DNA of 24,252 bases from positions 1-24,252 of the forward strand of contig JAANSK020222195.1 of assembly GCA_011763485.2 (NCBI GenBank), given 5' to 3'. The DNA is from Isoetes engelmannii (Eukaryota > Streptophyta > Lycopodiopsida > Isoetales > Isoetaceae). The notes beneath the pieces were generated by a model, which ran no database searches, had not been told where the DNA came from, and saw only the letters and a list, made by a program, of their open reading frames with translations. Position 1 is the stretch's first letter; the number at the start of each line of letters is the position of its first letter. Below are positions 1 through 9,265 of this stretch, piece after piece. The translations under genes and the position numbers were made by a program.

Positions 1-518
1 CTGGCATCCGCCCCTGGAGGGTCATATAACTCCTGCAAGCGGTGCATCCATTGCTCCACACTTATATTACCAGCCAAATGACGCTTCTGGTACATCACCC
101 TACGCCAAAAAACCTTTGGCTCTGCCATGAGCATAAAACATGAAGCGAAATAATTGAACCTAGAAGCAGAAATCCGGAGCATGGAACTGGTCGATTTGTA
201 TCTTGAGCTTTCAATATATCGTAAAAACATCCTGCCAGTATATCCCTTCTTGCAGCTAGGTCTACAAAACTCAATGTCCAAAGAGATAAGGCTACAAAAA
301 TCCAGCTCCGGATTCAACCATCCATATAAAACTGATATGCGGTGCCGAAGGCCAGATCCATGGACTTCTATTTTCATCTTCCCTTCCTGTATCTGGTACG
401 ATGCCTCCTTTAGTCCTAACAGATCTGCATAAATAAAACTAAAGGCCTAAGCATGAAAACCCTATCTAATCTAAGCAAGAAGAAATTTGAATGTACCTGC
501 TGAATAAGACAATGCCAT
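1..518 (-). CDS. Partial antisense open frame, LINE-like linker or unrecognised gene, runs off left edge
   Basis: On the minus strand an uninterrupted frame runs from 424 to the window edge (about 140 codons). It can be joined in phase to a small upstream exon, ATG at 518 to 497 (MALSYSA + one base), by a donor (GCAG|GTACAT) and an acceptor (TTTATGCAG at 425), with a 72-base intron. The last 45 residues include PKVFWRRV, then NISVEQWMHRLQELYDPP. The spacing of FW, then W, then LY is like the linker between endonuclease and reverse transcriptase in plant LINE ORF2, so a LINE fragment is the favoured reading. I see no catalytic motif because the frame leaves the window. An upstream ATG at 528, in another frame, gives about 55 codons across the same junction. 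That the frame stays open for more than 420 bases argues for recent or present coding, but length alone is weak evidence. Confidence 0.35.
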
Positions 519-1120
519 AGTCCCAAACCATGACCCCGAAACAAAAGAAGCAAGGTATGCTAATCTGAACTCGCCTTCTTCAGCAGGAGAAAGCAGCTAG
601 GGTGAACTCTCCTATTTGCAAAGTTGCCTCCAGCTACAAGGGAAAGCTGTCACCAGGTGCAGATAAAATAGAAAAAAAGAATTAGAAATAGATCTACATC
701 AACCGGAAGCATCTCTGGAGATCTTAGGGATTAGGATTCATACAAAAATTAATCTGGTATGTAAAAATCCCCCTCTTGCTTGGTAGCTCTCCTCCCCTAA
801 CGTAAAACTTTGCTCTGCTCCCTAAACCAATGGCAAAGCTTTTGCTTAAAATGTACACAATACCACTTCCCTCCTTCGATTCTCACACCGTCTTCTTGCC
901 GATGGTTGGTTCTCCTAGAACGGGCCGCCTGGCATCGAAAGAAAGAGGGAAACCGAGAAATGAAGGCCAAAAGCCAAAAGAAGCGAAGATTTGAACATTC
1001 ACGTTCCGGAAGGGGAAAGGGAACACTGCATGCGGCGTTACATGGAGCTTTCCTTCGCACGGCAACCAAAGCCATCCCAAAAATAAGAGAGAAGATGTTA
1101 TTGCATGTTATGTTATGGAG
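519..1120. other. Non-coding gap upstream of Pescadillo
   Basis: No conserved coding sequence was recognised. The frames that stay open here on both strands overlap one another and read straight through the foldback that follows, so they look accidental. If the left-edge frame is a gene, this stretch would be a shared divergent promoter region with Pescadillo. No clear TATA box or other known element was identified. Confidence 0.4.
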
Positions 1121-1230
1121 AAGGGATATGGGGACGCCATTCTTGGCTGTACCAGTGACCTGCATATATGGGGCAACCCGCCGCTGTGCAGGTCACTGGT
1201 ACAGCCAAGAATGGTGGACCAATATCCCTT
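1121..1230. repeat. Long foldback: 44-bp arms, 22-nt loop
   Basis: The left arm 1121-1164 and right arm 1187-1230 are reverse complements. The inner 28 bp (1137-1164 against 1187-1214) are perfect, and the outer 16 bp hold about four mismatches. The loop is 1165-1186. The arms carry CTTGGCTGTACCAGTGACC and its complement. The foldback lies 290-400 bases upstream of the Pescadillo start codon, in its promoter or 5' leader. It could be a MITE-type foldback or a young inverted duplication able to give a small-RNA hairpin. I do not recognise a conserved microRNA. Confidence 0.85.
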
Positions 1231-1235
1231 TTCCA

Positions 1236-1355
1236 ACGTCATGGACGAATTTACATGCAGCAACGGTTAAAATGCAAGAATGGCTTGCCCATTGCAAGAA
1301 TGCCTTGTCCATTTCCATTCTAGATGCAAGAATGGCTTCCTCACGTCCATGACGT
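1236..1355. repeat. Repeat cluster: 12-bp inverted repeat enclosing three 20-bp direct repeats
   Basis: ACGTCATGGACG at 1236-1247 returns as its perfect reverse complement at 1344-1355. Between them the 20-base unit TGCAAGAATGGCTTGCCCAT occurs at 1273-1292 and, slightly changed, at 1293-1312, with a third partial copy at 1325-1344. The short word CAAGAATGG is also in the right arm of the foldback just upstream, so the two structures may belong to one element. Confidence 0.7.
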
Positions 1356-1485
1356 ACCGAAATATGTGATGCAATGAACGAAGTGTGGACGAGACAATGG
1401 TTCATTTTGCTGACTATTACATTGTGGAATGTCCTTGAGTAGACCATTACGCTCGCAAACAAAATGAAAATAAAACCCCTCTCTA

Positions 1486-1493
1486 AAACCCTA
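1486..1493 (+). promoter_or_regulatory. telo-box (AAACCCTA) upstream of Pescadillo start
   Basis: AAACCCTA sits 24 bases before the start codon, within TAAAACCCTAGAACC. Telo-boxes are known in plants near the transcription start of ribosomal-protein and ribosome-biogenesis genes. The position and the identity of the gene downstream agree, so a role is plausible, but the word is short and chance occurrence cannot be excluded. Confidence 0.5.
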
Positions 1494-1516
1494 GAACCTT
1501 TAGAGCGCTCATCGCC

Positions 1517-4500
1517 ATGGTCATGAAGAAGAAGCAACCCCAAACGCCGAAACATTACAGACCTCCGGTAAGAGCTTGTTCCATCTCTGTTTTCTTTCCT
1601 TAGAAGGTCTCCAGCCAAATGTGTGCCGATTACTCTACACAGGGCAAGAAGATACAAGGAGTTACTGCCAAGTATATCACTCGAAATAAAGCATTGACTC
1701 GTTTGCAACTCAAGCTCTCTGAGTTCAGGTATTGAGGCTAACTTGACTATGCAAAGAATGTGTTGTCCATTCAGTAGTGTTCATGATTATGATTTTGGCT
1801 TGCAGGCGACTATGCATTCTTAAGGGGATACATCCTAGAGAGCCAAAAAAGAAATTCGAAGGGCAGAATAAGACTTATTACCATGTCAAGGACATAAATT
1901 TTCTAGCACACGAGCCCCTTCTGCAAAAGAGCAGGTGATTGTTAGAATATAAATTACACAGTCGTAAATTGTTAACTGTATGTGATGTTCAGGGATATAC
2001 GAGCTTATGAGAGGAAGATAAAGAAAGCAAGAGCAAAACTCAACAATGATTTGGCGAAACGCCTGGAGAAAAATAGACCAAGTTTTACTCTTGATCACTT
2101 AGTAAAGGAAAGGTTTGCAGCGCAAATACATGATTTTGTCTTCTAATGTTTGGACACAAGCTTCACAGATGATAATAAAGATTAAACTTCTTCATGTCTT
2201 TGTCAGGTATCCACATTTTATTGACGCTCTTCGAGACATGGACGATCCATTAACCTTAATACATCTATTTGCAACCTTGCCATCCGATACAACACACAAA
2301 ATTCCCGTCGAACGTGTCCATAATTGTCGAAGGTTGGTTTATATATAGTTTCTAGATCCAAACCTACTGGATTGTAACAGCATATTTGTTTAAAATTTTC
2401 TATTTAAAGATGCCTTTATTATTATGGCTCAGTTCAACAAGTCGCTAAACTTTAGTATTTTGCAGGTTAAGTCTTGAGTGGCAGGCCTATGTTACAAGGA
2501 CACATTCGTTGCGTAAAGTTTTTATCTCAGTTAAAGGCATCTATTACCAGGTATATGTGAATTCTGCTTTTCAGTATTGAGCTATTGAACAAAAGTTTGT
2601 ATGCCTCTTCCTTTCCTTCAAATATGTGCACCACTACTATTGCCGGCAGCATGGAATGATCGTTTTGGATGGGCCATTAAGGCAAAGGGCATAAATGTTG
2701 GTTATTTGCACATTCTTTTATTAGCACAAAAAGACAGCCACAGTAAGCCATGAACTAACTTGTTGTTTGCCTCTATATAAATATATCCAATAAGCAAAGT
2801 AGCTTCTTATAATTAGCATGTCTCATCATTTCCATATTTCAGGCGGAGGTTTCAGGTCAAAAAATCACGTGGCTTACACCTCATCTACTTAGCCAAGTCC
2901 TTCCTGATGATGTTGACTTCCGTGTAATGCTCACGTTTGTTGAATTTTACGAGGTATGCACTCTTTTTGATCTTACGTTTAGTTGAGAAAATTCTACTTC
3001 GATGGTTATCTTACAATTCGGTTTCCTATTGTGCAGACCATGATCAGTTTTGTCAACTTCAGACTCTACTATTTACTTGGATTGAGATATCCTCCTATTC
3101 TAGATCCACATCTTGAACAAGTGGCAGCAGGTTTCTGAGCTATCTCTATCTTCTTGCTCTTGTTTTGTCAATTTAAGTTAAGTTCTCAGACGCATGTGGA
3201 AAATGGGTTTGGCCTTTCTGTCTCAGAGCTATATGCTGTAATGAGGGACTTATCGGCAGAAGGTTTGCCGCAGTCAGAAGCAGCTCCAACGGACACACAG
3301 CCTCTAGATCTCATGAATGATGATAATACAGCTGAGCTAACACCTGAACAAGTGGAAAGAAGGATAGTAGAATCACAGACAAGGCTTGCATCATTACAGG
3401 ATAGGCTAAGGAAGATGGATAGGCCCGAATTAGAAGACAATGCGAATAACGACGCAGAAGCTGTAAATATGGAAGAGGATGATGAGGACGAAGAGACAAA
3501 GTTATGCAAAAATTTGTTTAAGGATCTTAAGTTTTACCTCTCCCGTGAGGTAGATACTTCTGACTGTAGCTTCAGATTCTGTGTATGGATATTAAGTATG
3601 ATATCTCAGATTCTGTGTATGGATTAAATACGACAGCTCAAATATATGTGTAGGTACCCAGGGAGTCATTATTATTTGTTATCAGAGCCTTTGGTGGCAC
3701 TGCTACATGGGATGGAGAAGGGGCTCCCTTTGATGAAGCTGATGAGACTATTACCCATCAAGTAAGAGGATATTCTACATTTTTCAATTGAAGTTTTCCA
3801 TAACAATTTTTCAATTTCAGATCGTAGACCGACCCTGCCAAGGTCACATATTTCTCTCTCGAGAGTATGTTCAACCTCAATGGATATATGACTGTGCCAA
3901 TAGTCGTCTCATATTGCCAACATATGAGTATGGGATTGGAAGGTTTGTGCTCAACCTTGCTTGCTTGTTTAGGAGAAACAACTTTGTAAAGTGAAATTAA
4001 TGGTTATGGTTTCTGGTTTTTTGAATCATCTACATTATTACAGGATTCCTCCACCCCATCTTTCACCATTTATTGATAATGAAGCAGAAGGTCATGTTCC
4101 TGAGTATGCTGAAAGTATTAAACGGTTGCAATTAGCTGCAAAGAAACAATTGCTTCCTCTTCCTGGAGCAGAGGAAGAGGCCGAAGAAGTATTAGCTAAT
4201 GCTGCCTCTCGACGTCTTGAGGATGCTGAAAAAGCAAAAGAAAAGGAGGTATGTTGCATGGTTATATGCCCTTAACCAGGATATGGTCCTACTGACAGCT
4301 GCTTCTGGCAGATAGCTGCAATGGAGAGGGTTTATGCTGAAGATCTGGCTAAGGAAGTTGCTGAAAACTCCCAACTGGATCCAAAGCTTGCCAAGACAGA
4401 AATTGGAAAGGATGTTTCAGATTCACTTCAATCTGCAGACGATGATGCAGGTTCCATGGGACAAATGATGATGTCAAGGAAAAAGAGGAAGTTATATGAA

Positions 4501-4689
4501 GCAATGCAGGTTAATAATTCTTACATGTTTCTGTACTCTCTAGAAAGCGAATACACACATTTCACTTCAAAATGCCTTAATAAGTTTTATTTTATGCAGA
4601 TGGGGAAAGAAAAGAAACGAGCAAGTGTTGAGCTTATCAAGCAACGGAAGAAGAAACTTGATGAAAAGAAAAGAGCGAAAGGAGAGTAA
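1517..4689 (+). CDS. PES: Pescadillo homologue (ribosome biogenesis factor, PES1/NOP7 family)
   Basis: Fourteen exons, all GT-AG with matching phase: 1517-1567, 1643-1728, 1806-1934, 1993-2112, 2207-2332, 2466-2550, 2843-2953, 3037-3130, 3227-3549, 3654-3761, 3821-3942, 4044-4248, 4312-4509, 4600-4689. The product is 615 residues, against about 590 in Arabidopsis. Residues 10-290 form the Pescadillo N-terminal domain ([73 protein letters not shown]). An acidic stretch follows (EEDDEDEE, around 350). A BRCT domain spans about 360-455, with [13 protein letters not shown] and the conserved tryptophan in QPQWIYDC. The C-terminal tail is basic ([24 protein letters not shown]). The family joins BOP1 and WDR12 in the nucleolar PeBoW complex for 27S/32S pre-rRNA processing and 60S assembly. 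Exon 9 was started at 3227 rather than at an earlier AG because only this keeps phase and restores AAELYAV. The ATG at 1523 is an alternative start. Confidence 0.95.
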
Positions 4690-5162
4690 AGTGGATCATC
4701 TGTGTCTTTGCTTGTTTGCATCAACTGTCTTGATATGCCATCATTATGCACGCAATTCAGCTTGCAGCCAGTGAAGGGGTGACCAATTTTGATTTTTAGT
4801 TGATGAACATTGTATTATAGTGGAGAAAGCTTGATAGGATGGGCATGGCAGGCTTGCTTAAGAGAAATTTTGGGGTTGAAAATAAGAGATGTCCAATTGA
4901 AAATTGTATCTCTTTTCGCCCGAGCAGAGGTGGATATCAAAATTATTGTTTATATATGGGGAGGTAATTTAAATGTTTAATTCTCCCATTGAATTCCACA
5001 AATTTAGTATTGCCCATACAATTTACAGAGCTTGAACAATACTTCTACCACATTTATTACGAATATGAGTTGGAAATGAGCTGTGTAGACTGATCTCTGG
5101 CCTGTATGTCTTTCAGGATGCTCAGCCTTGTGAGTAGCCTAGCGCCCTAAGAGGTATTATAC
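4690..5162. other. 3' region of Pescadillo and AT-rich spacer
   Basis: This holds the presumed 3' UTR and AT-rich spacer. No coding frame, RNA gene or clear repeat was recognised. A poly(A) site cannot be assigned with confidence. Confidence 0.4.
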
Positions 5163-5208
5163 TATGATAATGCTAGTAGTGTACACTATGCATGAATAGG
5201 CAAGGCGT
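5163..5208 (+). repeat. Direct repeat, copy 1 (TATGATAATGCTAGTAGTG...)
   Basis: About 45 bases reading TATGATAATGCTAGTAGTG, then TACACTATGCATGAATAGG and CAAGGC. They recur at 5976-6018 with a few changes and, for the first 30 bases, at 5935-5964. The copies bracket the hairpin-rich segment between them. Confidence 0.8.
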
Positions 5209-5335
5209 CCTCTTTAGTGCCCCACATCTTCTTCATGATTGGAAGGAGTAATCTTCTTCAGGAGAAGATTTTGCTCTGAGAACGGGGTGCACGGCGCCAA
5301 ATCTTCTCCCAAAGAAGATTCTTGAACGAAATCCT

Positions 5336-5665
5336 TAATCAGGATGAAATTTATCCCATCCATATGTTTGCTCTTCCAAGAAATCGTTTGCAGAAATGCC
5401 AGAACTTCGTAGATTTTAGAGCTTTGGCTTTGTAGATTTTGGAGCCTTTGTTTATGGTTTGCATTCTGGCTTGCTTGGTTCCACGTTCCTTGGTTCTATG
5501 TTTTCCCCCAAACGATTCATAATACCAAAAGAGTTTCACAGTGAAGATCTGAAGAATAAAGCTGAATTAGAAGTTTGAAGTGCAATAGCGGCGCTGCCAT
5601 CAACGATGAGGCAAAATTTTGCTTCGTAATACCCTGTTAAAACAGGGCGAAATTTCATCCTGATT
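5336..5665. repeat. 16-bp inverted repeat pair (TAATCAGGATGAAATTT)
   Basis: CTTAATCAGGATGAAATTT near 5336-5353 is matched in reverse complement by AAATTTCATCCTGATTAG near 5650-5666. The arms enclose about 300 bases. A short perfect stem, CCCTGTTAAAACAGGG, lies just before the right arm. These may be the ends of a smaller element nested inside 5205-6030. Confidence 0.65.
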
Positions 5666-5810
5666 AGAATTTTGTAATAGGTAATTGATGAGTAGCGGGG
5701 TTTTATGCCTTGTAAAACCATGAGCTGGCCAACGAGTGGCGGCAGCCACAAGTTGAGACCGAGTGGTTTTACAGGGTATACAACACCCCTGCCGATCAAT
5801 TACGAAGCAT
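5621..5810. repeat. Nested foldback, about 190 bp
   Basis: GCTTCGTAAT (5621-5630) pairs with ATTACGAAGC (5800-5809), and GTAATTGAT (5681-5689) pairs with ATCAATTAC (5795-5803). Inside them GCGGGGTTTTATGCCTTGTAAAACCA (5695 on) pairs imperfectly with the complement of TGGTTTTACAGGGTATACAACACCCCTGC (5764-5792). The right arm continues through both left-arm segments, as if the left arm had been split by an insertion near 5631-5680. Confidence 0.7.
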
Positions 5811-5934
5811 AGCATAGTTGGGGTGGAATTACGTTAAATAGAGTGGCTTATACTAATATTTTCATATAATATCATTCCATGTTTTAATTTACGTGTAATT
5901 TTTTGGAGTACTTGCACCCAACCATGTATTACAG

Positions 5935-6020
5935 TATGATAATACTAGTAGTGCACACTTTGCACTAGATTTTAATATGATAATACTAGTGTACACTTTG
6001 CATGAATAGGCAAGGCATCC
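5935..6020 (+). repeat. Direct repeat, copies 2 and 3
   Basis: TATGATAATACTAGTAGTGC at 5935 and TATGATAATACTAGTGTACA at 5976 start two tandem copies (period 41) of the unit first seen at 5163. The second extends through TGCATGAATAGGCAAGGC to about 6018. Confidence 0.8.
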
Positions 6021-6030
6021 AAGAGGACGC

Positions 6031-8150
6031 AACATTAGAAATCAATCTGATTGACTAGGGCATATGTATTGGGAGATGATTACAAGCCTTTGCACATTTT
6101 CTATTTGGATAAGGTAGTGGAATAAAGAAAGAAAAAGGGGAACAACATGCTAAAGCATCAATGGGTTGCTCGTCGGATTGACTGCACCAGTGTATCTGTT
6201 TGTACCTTGAAGCTAGGAGCTAAAAGGAGGGGATACTTTGGGAAGAATACAACCAGAAATGTCAAAGGAATATCTTTGAAGTGGTTCTCAGGTGGGTGGT
6301 TAAGTCTTACACCAGGGATTACTCATAAATTGTCTGGGTTACTCATAAATTGTCTGGGTGATGTTCTTAGATGTATTGGAAGGCTTTGGGATTAAGTTAC
6401 TTGATATTGATGGTGATTGTTGAGGAATCATCAATGATGCATAAGAAAATGAATCATGTTGGATATTATAAACAAAATGGACACATATTGGCACATTGAA
6501 ATAATAAAGACATATTAAAGCTAAGAAAATCATAATGTGGGATGTTACTTCCCTATGGGGAGAAGGGCTTTTGAGAAGCTTACCGAGCTTCCAAGAGTTA
6601 TGGCTATGGCATGGAGCCATTGTGGGACTAATAAATGTGTAAGATAGCAAATGGTTTAAATAATGAGAAATATAATAATATAACTATGGATTCAACTGCT
6701 ACACTAAGACAAGATGTTGCATTCCTTGTGGGGGGGATGGCTCTATAGGACATTGTATGTGATAATTTGCCATGTAAGATAACTAGTGCAATGGACATGA
6801 TAGCACCCTAAGTTGAGCTTTCCTTATGGGAGGAAATGTTAGGACTTCTATGTGCCCTTAAACGTGTTAAATCCTTGGATGTCATGTAATCTCAATTGCG
6901 TCATCCTCTTGCTGACTATTATACATCTAAATGTGGTAGCATATGTATTGTTGGCATTGCTTAATCTTGTTCTTGGTATAATTTGGAGGATGCATGTGGT
7001 CTATGAATCTGGATTCTTGTATATTATGATGTATGAGCTAGCATTGCTAAGATTTGATAAACATAGTATGTAAACGCATGGTTATGCACATGGATATGCT
7101 AGTTCTAGCTATGCCATAAATATGTTATGCTACCATGGAAAAGATGATGATTATGACATGTGGGACATGTGCTGATGATGCATGAGTGCATATTCTCCGG
7201 GGCCAGGGTCCATTTGCAGTAGCTTGGATTTGCGGTTGTTTCTTGTTCTCGGCATCGAGCTTTGGCACCCCAGCGAGGGTGCTTCGTCGCGCTACATGGC
7301 TTGGAAGTGGCCCCCTAGCGCTGGAGGCAGGCTAGAAGGGTGTGTACACATGAGGCTTCCCCCACCCGTATTTGCTGCAGGACCTGATCAGCCCGGGTGG
7401 CCTTCATAGATCGGAGTTTGCACTGTATGCCTATGTTATCTCATGGTTTTCAGAGATATTTCATGGTTGTCTCATTATGATCTCATGGTTCTCATGATCT
7501 GGTTATGGCATGTCGAGGTGACTTATTTGGATGCATTTGTAATGCTTAGGTATTATAGTCTCATGACGCAATCCTTGTTTCTCTGCTGAGCATATATTTG
7601 ATGTGGAATACTGACAACATGTGGGTTTTGCGCAGTGGGACTCTCTTGCAGTAAGTTGTTTTATATGAGGATGGTCCTCATGGTTGTATTGTTCTATGCA
7701 TGATGCTTGTGTATGATATCTTGGGCATTTATTAGCGCCTTTAAACCCCCATTTAGTCTTTACGACTAACCACACGTGTTTATGGTGTAAGCAGATTGAC
7801 ATGAGGCTTGAAGAATTGCCGTGCAGTTCAGCCTCGACTGAGATTAAGCTTGAAAGGTCTTTTTGAGCCTTTAGCAAGGCCTTGTTATTGTTTTCTCAAT
7901 GTAGCCTATGGATTTTTAGAGCATAAAGCATTGTCATTGTATATAGCATGATATTATATCTTTGAGAGTTGGGCTCAAACGTGTTATTGGACATGGTTGG
8001 GATTAAAGATTCAATTCTTTACCTTGAGTTTGACTTAAGAATGTTGTTGCATTGCACTATTCAACTCATGGATACGAACTTGTTAGAGTCGTGCAAGCCT
8101 TGATGGGATCTCGGGTAACCTGGAGGGCTAACCCGTCAGGCCCGTCACAG
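6031..8150. other. Unassigned intergenic stretch, possibly old retrotransposon sequence
   Basis: No frame with recognisable conservation was found. A purine run at 6828-6836 directly followed by TGTTAGGACTTC at 6837 resembles a polypurine tract joined to an LTR start, and the GC-rich island at 7190-7400 differs in composition from its surroundings. Both would fit a decayed LTR element, but no matching end or second LTR was found, so no element is called. Confidence 0.3.
6319..6358 (+). repeat. 20-bp perfect tandem duplication
   Basis: TTACTCATAAATTGTCTGGG occurs twice in a row, at 6319-6338 and 6339-6358. It is small and recent, and lies in non-coding sequence. Confidence 0.9.
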
Positions 8151-8499
8151 TCTAGACGGTTTTGCCAAGTTGGTTAAGGGCATGTCGGTTAGGAACGTTA
8201 CAATTGGTATCAGAGCAGGTCTTGAGTTCGAGTCTCCATGGGTGCCTATATGTATGGTTAATTTGGTAACCTTGGTAACCACCCAATCAGTGGTATACTG
8301 GTTAAGTCTTGGATGTTCGAGGACGAGCATAGTTCTAGTGGGAGAGATTGTAACGGGCCCATGGTAGACCGCTTGAGTATTCGATCTTGCCTGTGGGGCG
8401 TTCCCGAGACACCGACATAAATGGTTAGAAGCGACTACTCATAAACGTCTAGACGGTTTTTCCCAGTTAGTTAAGGGCATGCCGGTTAGGAACGTTACA
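8151..8499 (+). mobile_element. LTR-retrotransposon fossil, TRIM-like or internally deleted
   Basis: About 50 bases ending in GGTTAGGAACGTTACA occur at 8151-8202 and again at 8449-8499, about 90 percent alike. The first copy is followed by a primer-binding site for initiator-Met tRNA (8205-8216). About 120 bases of internal sequence follow, then a purine-rich tract (about 8337-8347), then TGTAAC at 8349. The right LTR, 8349-8499 (151 bp), has the perfect terminal pair TGTAAC/GTTACA. Only the end of the left LTR is visible. The size fits a TRIM. The TTCGAGGACGAGC before the purine tract recalls the 3' end of Ty3/Gypsy elements. It is old and broken. Confidence 0.65.
8205..8216 (+). promoter_or_regulatory. 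Primer-binding site, tRNA-iMet type
   Basis: TGGTATCAGAGC is complementary to the 3' end of plant initiator-methionine tRNA. It lies two bases after the end of the left LTR piece, the usual place for reverse-transcription priming in plant LTR elements. Confidence 0.8.
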
Positions 8500-8504
8500 A
8501 TCGA

Positions 8505-9250
8505 CACTTATCATCTTTGGTTTTAGGAGCTTCAATTTAGAGGATTTTCTGCAGGATTCTGTCTCTTTGGACAATAAGCTTTGTAGTGAGGTCCTCCGCA
8601 TCTAAAACAACTTTTTGCCTTGTCTGCTCCTGGGATATATGTTGTTCTGGATTCTTGTTCCTGGTGTTTGGATCTCTACGATCATCAATAAATCTAAGTC
8701 TTTCTGCTCCATTTCCATTGTTGCTTGCCTTATCGGTGTCGTGTTTGCTACTATTTTGCTGGAGATAGACTTCCCAGATATCGTACTTTACTCCTCTAAG
8801 ATTTAACTTTCTTTCTGCAGCTTCTGCTTTTTGTACAGCCTCATCTAATGTTTAAGGTTCAATGAACTTAAGCTTTGCTTAAAGTTCTTCTCTTAATCCA
8901 GATATGAACTTTCTTCTTAATTCTTACTTGCTGGTATAATGTTATACGAATTCCCGTTGTCCTTGTGCACCATCTTTTGCTACCTTGACACCAAATCCTG
9001 GCCACATCGGTAAGATACTTATCTATTGCTTGTAATTTTTGTGTCTCGGTTGCTCCAACTCTTTTTGAAAGAAGCTTTTCGATGAAGCTAAAAGTCCCAT
9101 GATTGTAGGAGGGCTCCTCTAGTCTCCCCTGAGAAAGTTGGCATACCCTCCACTTTCTCCAACTACTTTATCATGGTTGAAGCGTTAGCTGTGCTGGAAG
9201 CATTTGGCAGAGTATTTGCAAGTGGAGGAGAATTAACTGGTGGAGAAATG
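8505..9250 (-). mobile_element. Gag remnant of an LTR retrotransposon (Ty3/Gypsy-like), antisense
   Basis: The minus strand shows a retrotransposon Gag in pieces: a CCHC zinc knuckle (CX2CX4HX4C, CFRCGGPHYKAYC) at 8609-8571, and before it a core segment around 8940-8830 with FISGLREELK and LDEAVQKAEAAERKL, typical of plant Ty3/Gypsy Gag. A Ser/Asn/Ala-rich segment lies further upstream (9140-9240). It has several breaks and is an old fossil. It directly abuts the right LTR of the plus-strand fossil, so the latter may have inserted into or beside it. Confidence 0.7.
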
Positions 9251-9265
9251 TTTGGTGTTGTACAT

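Larger units (their letters stand above)
5205..6030. mobile_element. Candidate non-autonomous DNA element with nested foldbacks
   Basis: GCGTCCTCTT at 5205-5214 is the exact reverse complement of AAGAGGACGC at 6021-6030, giving a possible 10-bp terminal inverted repeat around 826 bases. Inside are many smaller inverted repeats: AATCTTCT/AGAAGATT around 5252-5270 and 5299-5321, the pair near 5338/5650, and a compact foldback at 5621-5810. There is no transposase-like frame. No target-site duplication could be confirmed, because the bases next to the left end belong to a direct repeat that also lies inside the right end. It could be one MITE-like element, several nested ones, or a rearranged tandem array. 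Confidence 0.35.

Noticed and set aside
810-1352. Plus-strand open frame of 180 codons
   Set aside because: It reads straight through the perfect foldback and tandem repeats, overlaps open frames on the other strand, and has no recognisable motif. It is an accidental frame.
3181-3226. Using the AG at 3187-3188 as the acceptor of Pescadillo exon 9
   Set aside because: It breaks the phase left by exon 8. The AG at 3225-3226 keeps phase and restores the conserved AAELYAV.
6837-8202. A 1.37-kb left LTR starting at TGTTAGGACTTC
   Set aside because: A purine run precedes it and a TTACA end with primer site closes it, but the right LTR begins TGTAACGGG and is only 151 bp. The two do not match outside the last 50 bases.
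8217-8240. tRNA-like T-arm (GAGTTCGAGTCTCC) after the primer site
   Set aside because: There is no A-box or acceptor stem at the needed spacing. Such words are common after the primer site of LTR elements.
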